NCBI GenBank assembly: GCA_038329845.1
Contig: JBBQNJ010000007.1
Coordinates: 1-64,000 of the forward strand
DNA length: 64,000 nt
Direction of reading: 5' to 3'
Origin: JBBQNJ01 sp038329845
Lineage (GTDB): Bacteria; Planctomycetota; Phycisphaerae; Tepidisphaerales; Tepidisphaeraceae
The position numbers were made by a program, and so were the translations under genes. Under the pieces are notes generated by a model. The model did not search any database, was not told the DNA's origin, and saw only the letters and a program-made list of their open reading frames with translations. Positions 34,733-43,982 of this stretch are shown piece after piece. The stretch's first letter is position 1; each line of letters starts with the position of its first letter.

Positions 34733-35259
34733 ATGATCGGCCGGGGCGTGAAATACTGCCCCGCGCCGCCGGTGCTTTCGGCAGCGCTGCGGCTGAGCAA
34801 TTCCTCATAGATGACGCGCTTCACGTCCAGATCGAGGCTCAGCCAGCGCTCGCGGTCGATCAGGTCCACGATCAGCCGCCGCAACTTGACCGGGTCTTTG
34901 ATTTTGCACTCGGCCTCCTTGAAGATGACGCCCAGCAGCCCCGGCTGTGTGCTCAGGAACTCCAGCACGTCGCGGTAGTGCTGATACAACTCCGCCCCAT
35001 CCTTGGCCAGCAGGCTCGCCCAGTCGTGGGCGATCTCGTTGCCCTTGCGGTCCTTGCCCTTGGGGATGCGGCTTTGCTGGTTGTACAGCGGCTCGGTCAA
35101 CTCATCGGCCATCTTCAGGAACAGCAGGAACGTCAACTGCTCCACGTAGGCCATGTACGAAAGCCCGTCATCCTTCAGCACGCCGGCATACGACCAGACG
35201 CGCGTGCCGATCTGGCTGGCGGTGGGGCTGACGTGGTTTCCGATCCCGTTCTGCGTCAT
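34687..35259 (-). pseudogene. hsdM: truncated type I restriction-modification methyltransferase subunit
   Basis: From ATG 35259 the N-terminal HsdM helical domain is intact, as shown by SYMAYVEQLTFLLFLKMADE and the GGAGQYFTPRPIIQ entry into the methyltransferase domain. The homology stops at about 34735, exactly where the convergent radical SAM gene ends. The remaining codons are read from the antisense strand of that gene. The catalytic NPPF motif is absent. The start overlaps the stop of the RAYT-like gene. Confidence 0.85.
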
Positions 35260-35952
35260 GTTTCTTCCACCGTGCCGCCAGTGTCCCCAGCGGCGGACTT
35301 TGATTCTCCGCCGGTGCGGACACCGGCGGCACTCAGGCTCCCACAACCAACGGCGAATGCATCGGCGGGCAGGTTGCGAGGGTTCTGGCGAATGTATCGC
35401 ACGAACTCCCTCAGCGACCGCTCCTGACGCACCGCATGATCGAAATACTCATCCATCCAGTATGAGCCGCTCCGACCCAGATGCTGGCCCATCATTCGGG
35501 CGCTGGCCGACTTCCAGGCCTTGATGATCTCGGAAAGCTCGTGCCCCACCAACACCTGTAGCAGCGTATGCACGTGGTTGGGCATGATGACATAATCGCC
35601 CAGCCGAAAGTATGCCTTATCGCCCCGCCGCATGATCCGCTCCAAAAATCTCCCGGCACGCTGCCTCGCGCAGCACGCATGCCCCATGCCCGGCATCCAA
35701 CAGATTCTCGATGCGAACCGTCCACAACCTCCGGTATTCCTGTTCCTGCGCATCGGTGTGCGGCGGAGGGTTCATCTCCAGCCACTGCGCCCGTCGCTCG
35801 CGCAACTCCGCAACCTGTTGGGCCGGCAGCGAATCGTTCAGGCGGAACGTGACGAAGTAGACCACGTTCTCCTGCCGCACATGGGGAAGGTTGTCCCGGT
35901 GCTCGAACCAAGCTCGGTTCCAGTCAAACGCGATTGCCGGGGGCTCGTTCAT
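35256..35952 (-). pseudogene. REP-associated tyrosine transposase (RAYT), frameshifted
   Basis: From ATG 35952 the N-terminal half reads as a RAYT with VVYFVTFRLND, and the second half carries the catalytic-site signature VIMPNHVHTLL and the following helix SEIIKAWKSASARMM. The two halves are in different frames. A stretch of five A (35644-35648 on the + strand) is one base longer than the in-frame form would need, so a single-base insertion broke the gene. RAYT proteins mobilise REP sequences and belong to the IS200/IS605-like HUH group. Here REP doublets overlap both ends of the gene. Confidence 0.82.
35272..35332. repeat. REP doublet (REPIN-like), left copy
   Basis: Two near-palindromic 25-bp elements are arranged as inverted repeats, a GTGCCGCCAGTGTCC side (35272-35296) and a GGACACCGGCGGCAC side (35308-35332), with an 11-bp spacer. 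Each can form its own hairpin. The doublet lies within the 3' end of the RAYT gene. Confidence 0.75.
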
Positions 35953-35956
35953 GGTT

Positions 35957-36805
35957 CTACTGTGCCGCCGGTGTCCCCACCGGCGGTTTCTTCTTTCCTG
36001 CTTTTCGCTTCCCGCCGGTGAGGACACCGGCGGCACTCCGCTCGACCTTAATGCGATCCAGCAGCGCCACCGCCGGCTCATCGGCGCCATTCTGCGGCAC
36101 CAGCTTGCCCTCGAAGGCAGCCTTGAGGATCGCCTGCCGCAACCGCGCCGCCCGCGCCAAGCCGCGCTCCACCTCTACTTCCATCGCGTCGATTTGCCAC
36201 AGCTTCTCATTCACGGCTTCGATGATGGCAAGTTGCTAGGATATGGGCGGCATGGGAAGTGGCGTGTTCTTGATGTCAGTTCCTGACACTCCCACTTGAC
36301 CGGCGGTTGTGCGCAGGCGGCTTTCTATTATCGCCCGAAACCACCCAGCGTTCACGGCAATCTCGACGAAGGCACCCTCCACCAATCCAGCCACAACCTG
36401 ACATCTGATGAGCTTGTCTGGGTGAACGAGCCGGCCCTGCACAGAGTCAACGCGCCCACACACGCCGCAAAGTCGCGGGCTTCCGTTCTATCGCGTGAAG
36501 AACAAGTCTCCCGGTTCCACCCATGATTCGGCTGTGTCGGCCTCTGCGTCTGTCAAGTATCGAACGTCGGTCAAGTCCACTCGAAGCGGACGAACAGCGC
36601 TGATTCGCAGGATCGGCACACCGGACTCGGCACGGGGGACAATGGCGGTCCCGTTGCGGACCCACCGGAACACCTGGTCCATCGTCGCCCAGCGCCACCC
36701 CTCGGACAGTTCCGGCAGGTCGGTGGTGTAGGTCTGGACGATCCACCCAGATGCCCCCAGTTTGGCGTCAATGAGTTCGCGAGCTTTCTCTTCCGGCGTC
36801 GGCAA
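35957..36805 (-). pseudogene. hsdS: hsdS-like specificity subunit with two in-frame TAG codons and an HsdR-like N-terminus
   Basis: A single frame from ATG 36805 reads first a 24-residue HsdR-like start, MPTPEEKARELIDAKL..., then a target recognition domain beginning near LPELSEGWRWATMDQVF, then the conserved C-terminal coiled coil ending LARAARLRQAILKAAFEGKL. TAG interrupts it at 36488-36490, where Tyr is expected, and at 36236-36238, where Glu is expected. Otherwise the frame is intact. The homology ends at about 36041, where a REP doublet begins. Type I HsdS chooses the DNA site for the HsdM/HsdR complex. The locus is not functional as it stands. Confidence 0.85.
35962..36036. repeat. REP doublet (REPIN-like), right copy
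   Basis: Two inverted 25-bp elements (35962-35986 and 36012-36036) share the core GCCGCCGGTGTCC with the left copy. The spacer is 25 bp. The doublet sits at the junction of the hsdS remnant and the RAYT gene. Confidence 0.8.
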
Positions 36806-37080
36806 TGGTAAGACCTCTCATCAGCACTCCTGATTTTTCGGGAAAACCAGCTGCGCCGCCAGATGTGACGCACCACTATCGAGCGAGGGCGTGCCCGAAA
36901 TTTGGGGAGATTGAAGGGGACGTAGCTCTTCATCGCGTTTCGTCACTTCGCTTCGTCTGCTGGCGCGGATACGCGCCAAGTCGATGGCGGGCACGGGCGG
37001 ATCTCCTCATCTCCTCGCTGGCGCTTCGGGCTAACGAACTCACCCATGTCACCCCTTCACCCCCTCACCTTGTCACCTTG
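36806..37080. other. intergenic region with degenerate short repeats
   Basis: No gene is supported. From about 37044 a series of TCACC-led units (TCACCCCTT, TCACCTTG and similar) runs into the 3' end of the WecA-like gene and resembles a decayed tandem repeat. Confidence 0.4.
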
Positions 37081-38223
37081 TCACCCTCCGCCGTCCGACC
37101 CTTTGCCCCCTCGTGCCTGCGTGCCTTCCTCCACCCGATGCTGTTCCAGCAGCCCCACCAGCCCGAGGACCAGAAGTGTCTGGCCAAGGATCAGGCCTGC
37201 ACCGAACTGGGATTGAACTTGCGTCAGGAGGATCGCCGCGATCGCGGTGCAGGCGGTCATTAGCCAGATGCACAGCACCGCCGTCCGGCGAGACATCCCC
37301 CGCGCCACCAGGCGATGGGATAGATGATTGGCATCGCCCACGAACGGGCTTCTGCCGTGCGAAATGCGGATCGCGCTGACGACAAGCAGGTCGTAAAGCG
37401 GCACGGCCAGCACGATCACCGGCGCCAGCACCGAGTACCATCCGCTCGACAGATTCATCCCTTCCGGCAGGTAGATCGCCCGCAACGTCAACACTCCCAG
37501 CAGCAGCCCGATCACCAGGCTGCCGCTGTCGCCCATGAAAATCGTCGCGGGATGAAAATTAAAGCAGAGAAACCCCACCAGCGCCCCCAGCAACATCCCC
37601 AGCATCCCGGCGACGAACCACTGCTCCACGGATAGCGCCGCGATCAGGAATGCCGTCGTGCAGACCGCCGCGACGCCGGCGCTCAGGCCATCCATGTTGT
37701 CCAGAAAGTTGAACGCGTTGGTGATGGTCACGATCCAGAGAACCGAGACCGTCACGGACAGCGCCCCGCCGGCCCCGATCGCATCATCCAGCGTGGTCAG
37801 TGCCCACAACGGCTTGAACTGCGCCACCAGCGCCGTGGTGACGGCCAACTGGATGATGAGTTTGACGTAAGGTCCCAGCGTCTTGCGATCATCGAGCAGC
37901 CCCATCAGATGCATCGCCAGCATCGCCCCCAGCAGCCATAGCGCCAGCGGGGTTTGACGGCGGATTCCCCCCGCATAGGCGATCAGGTTTGATGCCGGAT
38001 CGAAATCCCTGAACCACCCGATGGCGATCACCCCCAGCAGCGGTAGAGCCACCCCCAGGAAAATCGCCACCCCGCCGCCCAGCGGCTTGGGGACGTGATG
38101 AATCTTGCGATGCCCTGGCGAATCGACAAACCCCAGGCGTGGCGCGAGCCGTTTCATGGCCAGCGTCGCCAGCCAGGAAATCGCAAAGCTCACTATCGCC
38201 AGCCCGGCCACCAGGTTCGCCAT
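37081..38223 (-). CDS. WecA/TagO-type undecaprenyl-phosphate sugar-1-phosphate transferase
   Basis: ATG at 38223 gives 380 residues with about eleven membrane segments. The polyprenyl-phosphate transferase motifs are clear: DDRK (111-114), NFLDNMDGL (172-180) and FMGDSGS (229-235). Such enzymes move a sugar phosphate from a UDP-sugar to undecaprenyl phosphate at the inner face of the membrane, starting a surface glycan. The C-terminus is a short Gly-rich tail. The 5' end may extend 15 codons upstream. Confidence 0.87.
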   Translation of the reverse strand: MANLVAGLAIVSFAISWLATLAMKRLAPRLGFVDSPGHRKIHHVPKPLGGGVAIFLGVALPLLGVIAIGWFRDFDPASNLIAYAGGIRRQTPLALWLLGAMLAMHLMGLLDDRKTLGPYVKLIIQLAVTTALVAQFKPLWALTTLDDAIGAGGALSVTVSVLWIVTITNAFNFLDNMDGLSAGVAAVCTTAFLIAALSVEQWFVAGMLGMLLGALVGFLCFNFHPATIFMGDSGSLVIGLLLGVLTLRAIYLPEGMNLSSGWYSVLAPVIVLAVPLYDLLVVSAIRISHGRSPFVGDANHLSHRLVARGMSRRTAVLCIWLMTACTAIAAILLTQVQSQFGAGLILGQTLLVLGLVGLLEQHRVEEGTQARGGKGSDGGG

Positions 38224-38576
38224 CGCCCGCGAAACGATACTTCCGCCCCCTCTCCCACGCAAAGCCACACCGAAGAGACAGGGGCATCGGGCGTGCCCCC
38301 GGATTTTTGCACGGGTTCAGGAAACCCGCCATCATGGCCATTTTGAAACCGCGTTTTTCCTCTGAAAACCGGGAAGTGCAAAAAATACGGGCACACCCGG
38401 GACATCCCGAAGATTCCCTCCAGCGGCCCACGGTCGGCGAGTGTTTTGGCGGGGCAGGCGATTCAACCCCGGCAGCGGCGCCCGTGGGAATATTCTGAAT
38501 CTCCCCTTCCCGCCTGCCGATCGAGCGCGCAAGCGGATGGATTGACGAGGGCCCTTGAGTCGTCCGCCGCGGACGA
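38224..38576. other. intergenic region containing a repeat element
   Basis: The 353 nt between the WecA-like start and the sucA stop hold no supported gene. The third copy of the dispersed inverted repeat lies at 38399-38496. Near the sucA stop there is a short inverted repeat around TCGTCCGCCGCGGACGA (38559-38575), a likely hairpin. Confidence 0.5.
38399..38496. repeat. dispersed inverted-repeat element, copy 3
   Basis: The left arm is degenerate (AGATTCCCTCC from 38411). The right arm GGGAATATTCT (38486-38496) and the internal GATTCAACCCC (38460-38470) match copy 2. The element lies just downstream of the leftward sucA gene. Confidence 0.65.
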
Positions 38577-41462
38577 CTAATCGCTGACGCCCATCGCCTT
38601 CGCGGCCGCCTCGCGGGGGGTGGCGGGCATGCCGGTCAAGGGGATCGTGTGTTCGCCGATCTCAAGGGCGTGGGCGACGATCTCCTCTTCCTCGATCTGG
38701 TGCATTCGGAACGAACCGGTGGCGGGGCTGGCCGAAGCGTCACGCCCGACATAGGTCAGCGTCTGGGTTTCGGCGAGCATTGGCTCGAGTCGGTCGCTCA
38801 TGAACGTCCATCCCCCGCGGTTTTTAGGCTCTTCCTGCACCCAGCAGACCTCGGTAACGCCGTGGTAGCGAGAGAGAATCTGCTGCATCTGCTTTTGTGG
38901 ATAGGGATACAACTGCTCGACCCGCACCAGTGCCACCGAGTCGATCTTTCGTTTCTCGCGGGTCCCATTGAGAAGGTGGAAAATCTTCCCGCTGCACAGC
39001 AGCAGCCGGCGCACCCGCTCGCGTGCCGGGGCGGCCGGATCGTCGATGACGAGCTGAAACTGTCCCTCGGTGAACTCCTCGAGCCTCGAGGCGTATCGCT
39101 CATCGCGCAGCAGGCTCTTGGGCATCATCAAAATCAGCGGTTTTCGGAACCCGCGCTTCATCTGACGGCGCAGCACGTGGAAATACTGGCTCGGCTGGCT
39201 GGGGTAGACCACCTGGATATTGTCGTCGGCACACAACGATAGAAAGCGCTCGAGATAGGCGTTGGAGTGTTCGGGCCCCTGGCCTTCGTAGCCGTGCGGC
39301 AGCAGCATCACCAGCCCGCACATCTTTTGCCACTTGCTCTCGGCGGCGACGATGAACTGGTCGATGATCGCCTGGGCACCGTTGACGAAATCGCCGAATT
39401 GGGCTTCCCAGACGACCAAGTTGCGCGGATCGGCGGAACTGAAGCCATACTCGAACCCGAGCACCGCCAGTTCCGACAGCATGGTGTTGACGATGATGAT
39501 CGGTGCCTGGGCGGGATCGAGATTGGCCAGCGGGACGTATTTTTCGCCGGTCTGGTAGTCGCGCAACGCCGCGTGGCGATGCGAGAACGTTCCCCGCTGG
39601 GCGTCCTGGCCGACAAACCGGATGGGCGTGCCCTCGAGCACCAGCGAACCCAGGGCCAGCATCTCGGCGCAGCCCCAGTCGATGCCGAGCTTGCCCTGGC
39701 ACATCTCGCGGCGGGCCTGCATGAGCCGGGTGAGTTTGGGATGAAGATTGAACCCGTCGGGGGTGTCGGTGGCCCGCAGCCCGATTTTCTTGGCCATTTC
39801 TTCAGAAATTTGCGTCTGCTCGCCGGCGTCGTCCCCGCCGCGCTGCATTCCGTTCCACACCCCGCCCAGGCTCGTCACCGCCTGGCGCGGCTTGAGTTCC
39901 CGCGCCACCTGCTGGGCCTTGTCCAGTCGTTGGCGAAGTTCGTCCTGGATGCGCTGGATCGACTCTTCATCTACCGTTCCCTGGCTGAAAAGGCGATTGG
40001 CCAGCAACTCCCGCGGCCGCGGATGCTGCGCGATTTCGCGGTACATGACCGGCTGAGTGAAGCTCGGCTCGTCGGCCTCGTTGTGGCCGTGCCGGCGGTA
40101 CGACCACATGTCGATCATCACGTCGCAATGGAACCGCTGGCGGAAGGCGATCGCCAGCTTGGCCACCCAGACGCACGCTTCGGGGTCGTCGCCGTTGACG
40201 TGAAAAATTGGCGCCTGGATCATCTTGGCCACGTCGGTCGGATAGGGGGTGAATCGCCCCTGCCGCGGGAACGTGGTGAAGCCGATCTGGTTGTTGATGA
40301 TGACGTGGATCGTCCCGCCGGTGCGATAGTACGGCATCTCCGACAGCGCCAGGGTCTCCTGCACGATCCCCTGTCCGCAGAACGCCGCGTCGCCGTGGAT
40401 GAGGATCGGCACGACCCGCATGCGCTCGGTGGTGTCGTTCTTGTAGACTTGCTTGGCGCGGACGATCCCCACGATGACCGGATTGACCAACTCGAGGTGG
40501 CTGGGGTTGAACCCCAGCGACATATGCAGCTTGCGGCCGGATGGGGTTACGCGATCATTGGAATAGCCTAGGTGATATTTGACATCCCCGTCGCCTTCGT
40601 CCGTCGGCGGCAGGGTCGTGCCCTCGAACTCGCCCAGGATAATCTCGGCCGGCTTGTGCAGGACGTTGGCCAGCACGTTCATCCGCCCGCGGTGGGCCAT
40701 TCCCAGGACCATTTCATCGACCCCAAGCGTCGCCCCGTCATCGGCCAGCGAATTAAGCAGGGGGATCAGCGCCTCGGCGCCTTCGAGGCTGAAGCGCTTG
40801 GTCCCGACGTACTTGGTGTGAAGAAACTCTTCAAACCCCTGTGCCGCGGCCACCTGTCGCAAGATCGACAGTGATTCTTCGGTCGAAAAAACCGGTCGAT
40901 TGTAGATCGGCTCGATGCGCTGCTGAATCCATTCCCGCTGGGTCTTGTCGGAAATGGTCATGTATTCCACGCCGATGCTCGAGCAGTAAGTCGCCCGCAG
41001 CTTCTCGATCAGGTCGCGCAGCGTACCGTCGAACGCCCCGACAAATCCTCCGGGAGAGACGCGCCGATCCAGGTCGTCGATCGACAATCCGAACTCGGGC
41101 AGTTCGAGCAATGGGTGCGACTGGCGAAAATGCCCGAGCGGATCGACCTTGGCCAGCGTGTGACCGAGTTCGCGGTAGGTGTGAACCAGATCGCCGACGG
41201 TAATCTCCATCGCCTCGGCTGAGCCGATTCCCGCCGCCGGTTTGAACGATCGTTTCGCGCCGTCGCCGCCCGAGGACTTGGGATGCGTGTCGGGCGATCC
41301 CGGCGAGGGGGCGGCGGGGGCGCCGCGGCTGCCGCCGGCATCGAACCCCGCGAAAAAAGCCCGCCATTGCGGCTCGATCGAATGCGGGTCGGCATGATAT
41401 TGCTGATAGAGTTGCTCGATGTAATCGGCGTTGGCCCGGCTGATGATATCGAAAGGCTCCAT
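38577..41462 (-). CDS. sucA: 2-oxoglutarate dehydrogenase E1 component
   Basis: ATG at 41462 with GGAGACTGG upstream gives 961 residues. The N-terminal domain begins with ANADYIEQLYQQYHADPHS, which is diagnostic of 2-oxoglutarate dehydrogenase E1 rather than pyruvate E1. The thiamine-diphosphate core follows, with HGDAAFCGQG and NNQIGFTTFP, and the transketolase-like and C-terminal domains are complete. It decarboxylates 2-oxoglutarate in the citric acid cycle. The E2 gene sucB is not adjacent. A start six codons earlier is possible. Confidence 0.95.
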   Translation of the reverse strand: MEPFDIISRANADYIEQLYQQYHADPHSIEPQWRAFFAGFDAGGSRGAPAAPSPGSPDTHPKSSGGDGAKRSFKPAAGIGSAEAMEITVGDLVHTYRELGHTLAKVDPLGHFRQSHPLLELPEFGLSIDDLDRRVSPGGFVGAFDGTLRDLIEKLRATYCSSIGVEYMTISDKTQREWIQQRIEPIYNRPVFSTEESLSILRQVAAAQGFEEFLHTKYVGTKRFSLEGAEALIPLLNSLADDGATLGVDEMVLGMAHRGRMNVLANVLHKPAEIILGEFEGTTLPPTDEGDGDVKYHLGYSNDRVTPSGRKLHMSLGFNPSHLELVNPVIVGIVRAKQVYKNDTTERMRVVPILIHGDAAFCGQGIVQETLALSEMPYYRTGGTIHVIINNQIGFTTFPRQGRFTPYPTDVAKMIQAPIFHVNGDDPEACVWVAKLAIAFRQRFHCDVMIDMWSYRRHGHNEADEPSFTQPVMYREIAQHPRPRELLANRLFSQGTVDEESIQRIQDELRQRLDKAQQVARELKPRQAVTSLGGVWNGMQRGGDDAGEQTQISEEMAKKIGLRATDTPDGFNLHPKLTRLMQARREMCQGKLGIDWGCAEMLALGSLVLEGTPIRFVGQDAQRGTFSHRHAALRDYQTGEKYVPLANLDPAQAPIIIVNTMLSELAVLGFEYGFSSADPRNLVVWEAQFGDFVNGAQAIIDQFIVAAESKWQKMCGLVMLLPHGYEGQGPEHSNAYLERFLSLCADDNIQVVYPSQPSQYFHVLRRQMKRGFRKPLILMMPKSLLRDERYASRLEEFTEGQFQLVIDDPAAPARERVRRLLLCSGKIFHLLNGTREKRKIDSVALVRVEQLYPYPQKQMQQILSRYHGVTEVCWVQEEPKNRGGWTFMSDRLEPMLAETQTLTYVGRDASASPATGSFRMHQIEEEEIVAHALEIGEHTIPLTGMPATPREAAAKAMGVSD

Positions 41463-41613
41463 AATCGATCCAGTCTCCATCCGAATCGTAGGCTAATCGC
41501 CCCGCAGCGGCGCTGGCAATGCATGATCCGCGCGCGCCGCCGATCCACGACTCGACCGTGATCCGATGCCGGACCCGCGCCGGCGCGAACGGACGCCGCC
41601 CCCCCAGTGCGTT

Positions 41614-42381
41614 TTAGATGAGCGGGGGCGGCGGGGGCGGAATTACTGGCGCGGGCACGGAGGCTGCCGGCGGCATCGTCCCGCCGGACGTTAACGGCGT
41701 TGTCGCCGCCGGGGGCATCACGCCCGCGGGAGGCAATATCACCGCGCCCGAAGTGGCCGGCGATGTCGCCAGCGGTTTGCGGTCGGGGATCATCGAGTAA
41801 ATCAGCAGCCCGGCGGGAACCGCCAGGACCAGCAGCTCGAGATAATACCACCCCGTCCGCTCGGTCTTAAGGATGATCGACCCGGCCATCTGTCCGCCGA
41901 ACGGGTCGTTCTTCGCCGACTGCTTGCCCTTGTCCATCGCCCGGTTGATCGACCGATCGATCGGGAAACCGACCAGCGCCTGGAACAGCAGCAGAACCAG
42001 TGCCGCCGCCGCCAGCATCGCGGGCGGAACCGCCGGGGGCATCTTTTTGAACAGCAGCATTCCCGACAGCGCCGCCCCCGCCAGGACCGCCAGCAATGCC
42101 AGCAGCGTTACTAACGCATACCCCATGTCGTCGTCGAGCTTTTCTCCCTGCGCTTCGGCGCCGCTCGGTCCGCCCATCGCTCTCATCTGGTCATCCATCT
42201 GCTTGGACTCGCCGGACTTGCTGAATCCGGCATAGATCGCTTGAAATCCGCTCTGCGAGCCCATCTCCTTGCCATTGCAGGAGACGTTGGACCAAGGGAA
42301 TAAGAACAAGATCGCCGCCAGACATAGCGTTGCGAAATTGATCTTGGAAAGATGCGCCGAAACAGCGGGAGGGATCTGCAT
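41614..42381 (-). CDS. hypothetical four-helix membrane protein with Pro-rich tail
   Basis: From ATG 42381 the product is 255 residues. Membrane segments lie near residues 15-32, 88-108, 114-135 and 180-200, followed by a 55-residue C-terminal tail rich in Pro/Ala/Thr and ending in six consecutive Pro. No family is recognised. The DNA encoding the tail is repetitive. It lies alone between sucA and the moeZ-type gene. Confidence 0.6.
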   Translation of the reverse strand: MQIPPAVSAHLSKINFATLCLAAILFLFPWSNVSCNGKEMGSQSGFQAIYAGFSKSGESKQMDDQMRAMGGPSGAEAQGEKLDDDMGYALVTLLALLAVLAGAALSGMLLFKKMPPAVPPAMLAAAALVLLLFQALVGFPIDRSINRAMDKGKQSAKNDPFGGQMAGSIILKTERTGWYYLELLVLAVPAGLLIYSMIPDRKPLATSPATSGAVILPPAGVMPPAATTPLTSGGTMPPAASVPAPVIPPPPPPLI

Positions 42382-42582
42382 TCGAACCTCAAAAAGTGAA
42401 AGACCCACGGAAGATGCACGGACAAAACAGAATGGTATACCCAGCGGCCAGGGCGACGTCAACGGAATGATTCACCAGCATAGTTCTTCGCGGCATAATC
42501 GGATGTGGAAGTCTGCTTCGTTGCCTTGTGGTTCCCGCAGGCGTTGACGATGGATTGAAGGCTCCCTAAATTTGGCGACAAG

Positions 42583-42616
42583 CCCGCTAAAGCGGGTTTT
42601 CCCGCGTGAGGCGGGA
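42583..42616 (+). terminator. two tandem hairpins upstream of the moeZ-type gene
   Basis: The stem CCCGCT-AGCGGG (42583-42596), followed by TTTT, is a typical intrinsic terminator. Immediately after it TCCCGC-GCGGGA (42600-42616) forms a second hairpin followed by TTTG. There is no rightward gene directly upstream, so they may end a transcript from elsewhere or act on the leader of the gene that follows. Confidence 0.5.
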
Positions 42617-42641
42617 TTTGTTCTCACGATCGGAAAATGCA

Positions 42642-43946
42642 ATGACCCCCAACAACGCCCAGATCGCGGCCGACGCGGTCCATCAGTTGACTCCCGCCCA
42701 GATCAATCGCTACAAGCGCCACCTGATCCTTCCCGAGGTGGGAATGCCCGGCCAGTTGAAACTCCTCAATGCCAGGGTGTTATGCATCGGCGCCGGGGGG
42801 CTGGGTTCGCCCATCAGTCTCTATCTCGCGGCGGCGGGCGTGGGGACCCTTGGCCTGGTGGATATCGATGTGGTCTCGCCCAGCAATCTTCAGCGCCAGG
42901 TCATATTCGGGACGGGGGATGTCGGGCAGGACAAAGTCGTCGCCGCCGGCAAGCGCCTGCGCGACCTGAACCCCGATGTGAAGATCATCGAGCATAAAGT
43001 GATCATCAATAGCTCGAACGTGATGCGGATCCTCGGCGACTATGACGTGATCATTGATGGCACAGACAATTTTCCAACCCGCTATTGCGTGAATGATGCC
43101 TGTGTGCTGCTGGGAAAGCCGAACGTCTATGGATCGATCTTTCGCTTCGAAGGGATGGTGACGGTCTTTGCCCCTCACTTGAAGAACCCGCGGACGGGGG
43201 AAAAAGGCCCGTGCTATCGCTGCATGTATCCTGAGCCGCCCGACCCCGGTTCGGTGCCGAGCTGCGCTGAAGGCGGGGTGGTGGGCGTCTTGCCGGGTAT
43301 CATCGGAACCTTGCAGGCCAATGAGGTAATCAAGTTGATCGTCGGGCTCGGCCGGCCGGCGATCGGAAAGCTGTTGACGTTCGACGCCATGGAACTCGAG
43401 TTCCGCACCTTCAAGGTCCGCCACGATCCGGCGTGCTTAGTCTGCGGCGAGAAGCCGACGATCACCACTCCGATCGACTATGAGCAATTCTGCGGCGTGC
43501 CGATCCTCGATCCCAAGAGCCTCACCGAGAGCCGCGACGAAGCCGAGCTGTCCAAAGCCCCGGCGGTGGCCAAGCCGCTGCTCGATGAACGCGGGCTGCC
43601 TCCCGGCTATGCGTTCAAGCCAGATTGGGAAATCACGCCACGGCAGGTCAAGGCGATGCTCGATGGGGGAGAAAAGTTCGTCCTGATCGACTGCCGTTTG
43701 CCCAACGAACACCAGATCACCCATATCGACGGTGCCCGGCTGATTCCCTTGCAGGAATTGCCCCGCCGCCTGGCCGAAATCAAGCCGCTGGCGGGAGAGA
43801 AGGTCGTCGTCCACTGCAAATCGGGCGGTCGATCGCTACAGTTCACCCAGGCGCTTCGTTCTATGGGGTTCAAGGATGTCCGCTCCATGGCGGGCGGCAT
43901 TCTACTATGGAACAAGGATGTTGCGCCCGGTGGACCGCAATACTGA
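42642..43946 (+). CDS. MoeZ-type sulfur-carrier adenylyltransferase with rhodanese domain
   Basis: The 434-residue product has a ThiF/MoeB domain with the nucleotide-binding GAGGLG (50-55), two zinc CxxC pairs (191/194 and 265/268) and the active Cys in SCAEGGVVG (208). A C-terminal rhodanese domain (about 335-425) carries the persulfide Cys392 in HCKSGG. Such fusion proteins adenylate the C-terminus of a ThiS, MoaD or CysO-like carrier and transfer sulfur to it. ATG at 42642 is chosen over an upstream in-frame GTG inside the hairpin. Confidence 0.88.
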   Translation: MTPNNAQIAADAVHQLTPAQINRYKRHLILPEVGMPGQLKLLNARVLCIGAGGLGSPISLYLAAAGVGTLGLVDIDVVSPSNLQRQVIFGTGDVGQDKVVAAGKRLRDLNPDVKIIEHKVIINSSNVMRILGDYDVIIDGTDNFPTRYCVNDACVLLGKPNVYGSIFRFEGMVTVFAPHLKNPRTGEKGPCYRCMYPEPPDPGSVPSCAEGGVVGVLPGIIGTLQANEVIKLIVGLGRPAIGKLLTFDAMELEFRTFKVRHDPACLVCGEKPTITTPIDYEQFCGVPILDPKSLTESRDEAELSKAPAVAKPLLDERGLPPGYAFKPDWEITPRQVKAMLDGGEKFVLIDCRLPNEHQITHIDGARLIPLQELPRRLAEIKPLAGEKVVVHCKSGGRSLQFTQALRSMGFKDVRSMAGGILLWNKDVAPGGPQY

Positions 43947-43982
43947 TCGGCAGTACTCCTGTCCCGATCTGCGGTGAGGAGG

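Noticed and set aside
35640..35650. Programmed frameshift in the RAYT gene at a run of five T (minus strand)
   Set aside because: The required shift skips one base, no slippery heptamer is present, and RAYTs are not known to need frameshifting. Mutation is more likely, as in the neighbouring genes.
39267..40571. Long + strand open frame opposite sucA
   Set aside because: It is the antisense of a strongly conserved enzyme gene, with no coding evidence of its own.
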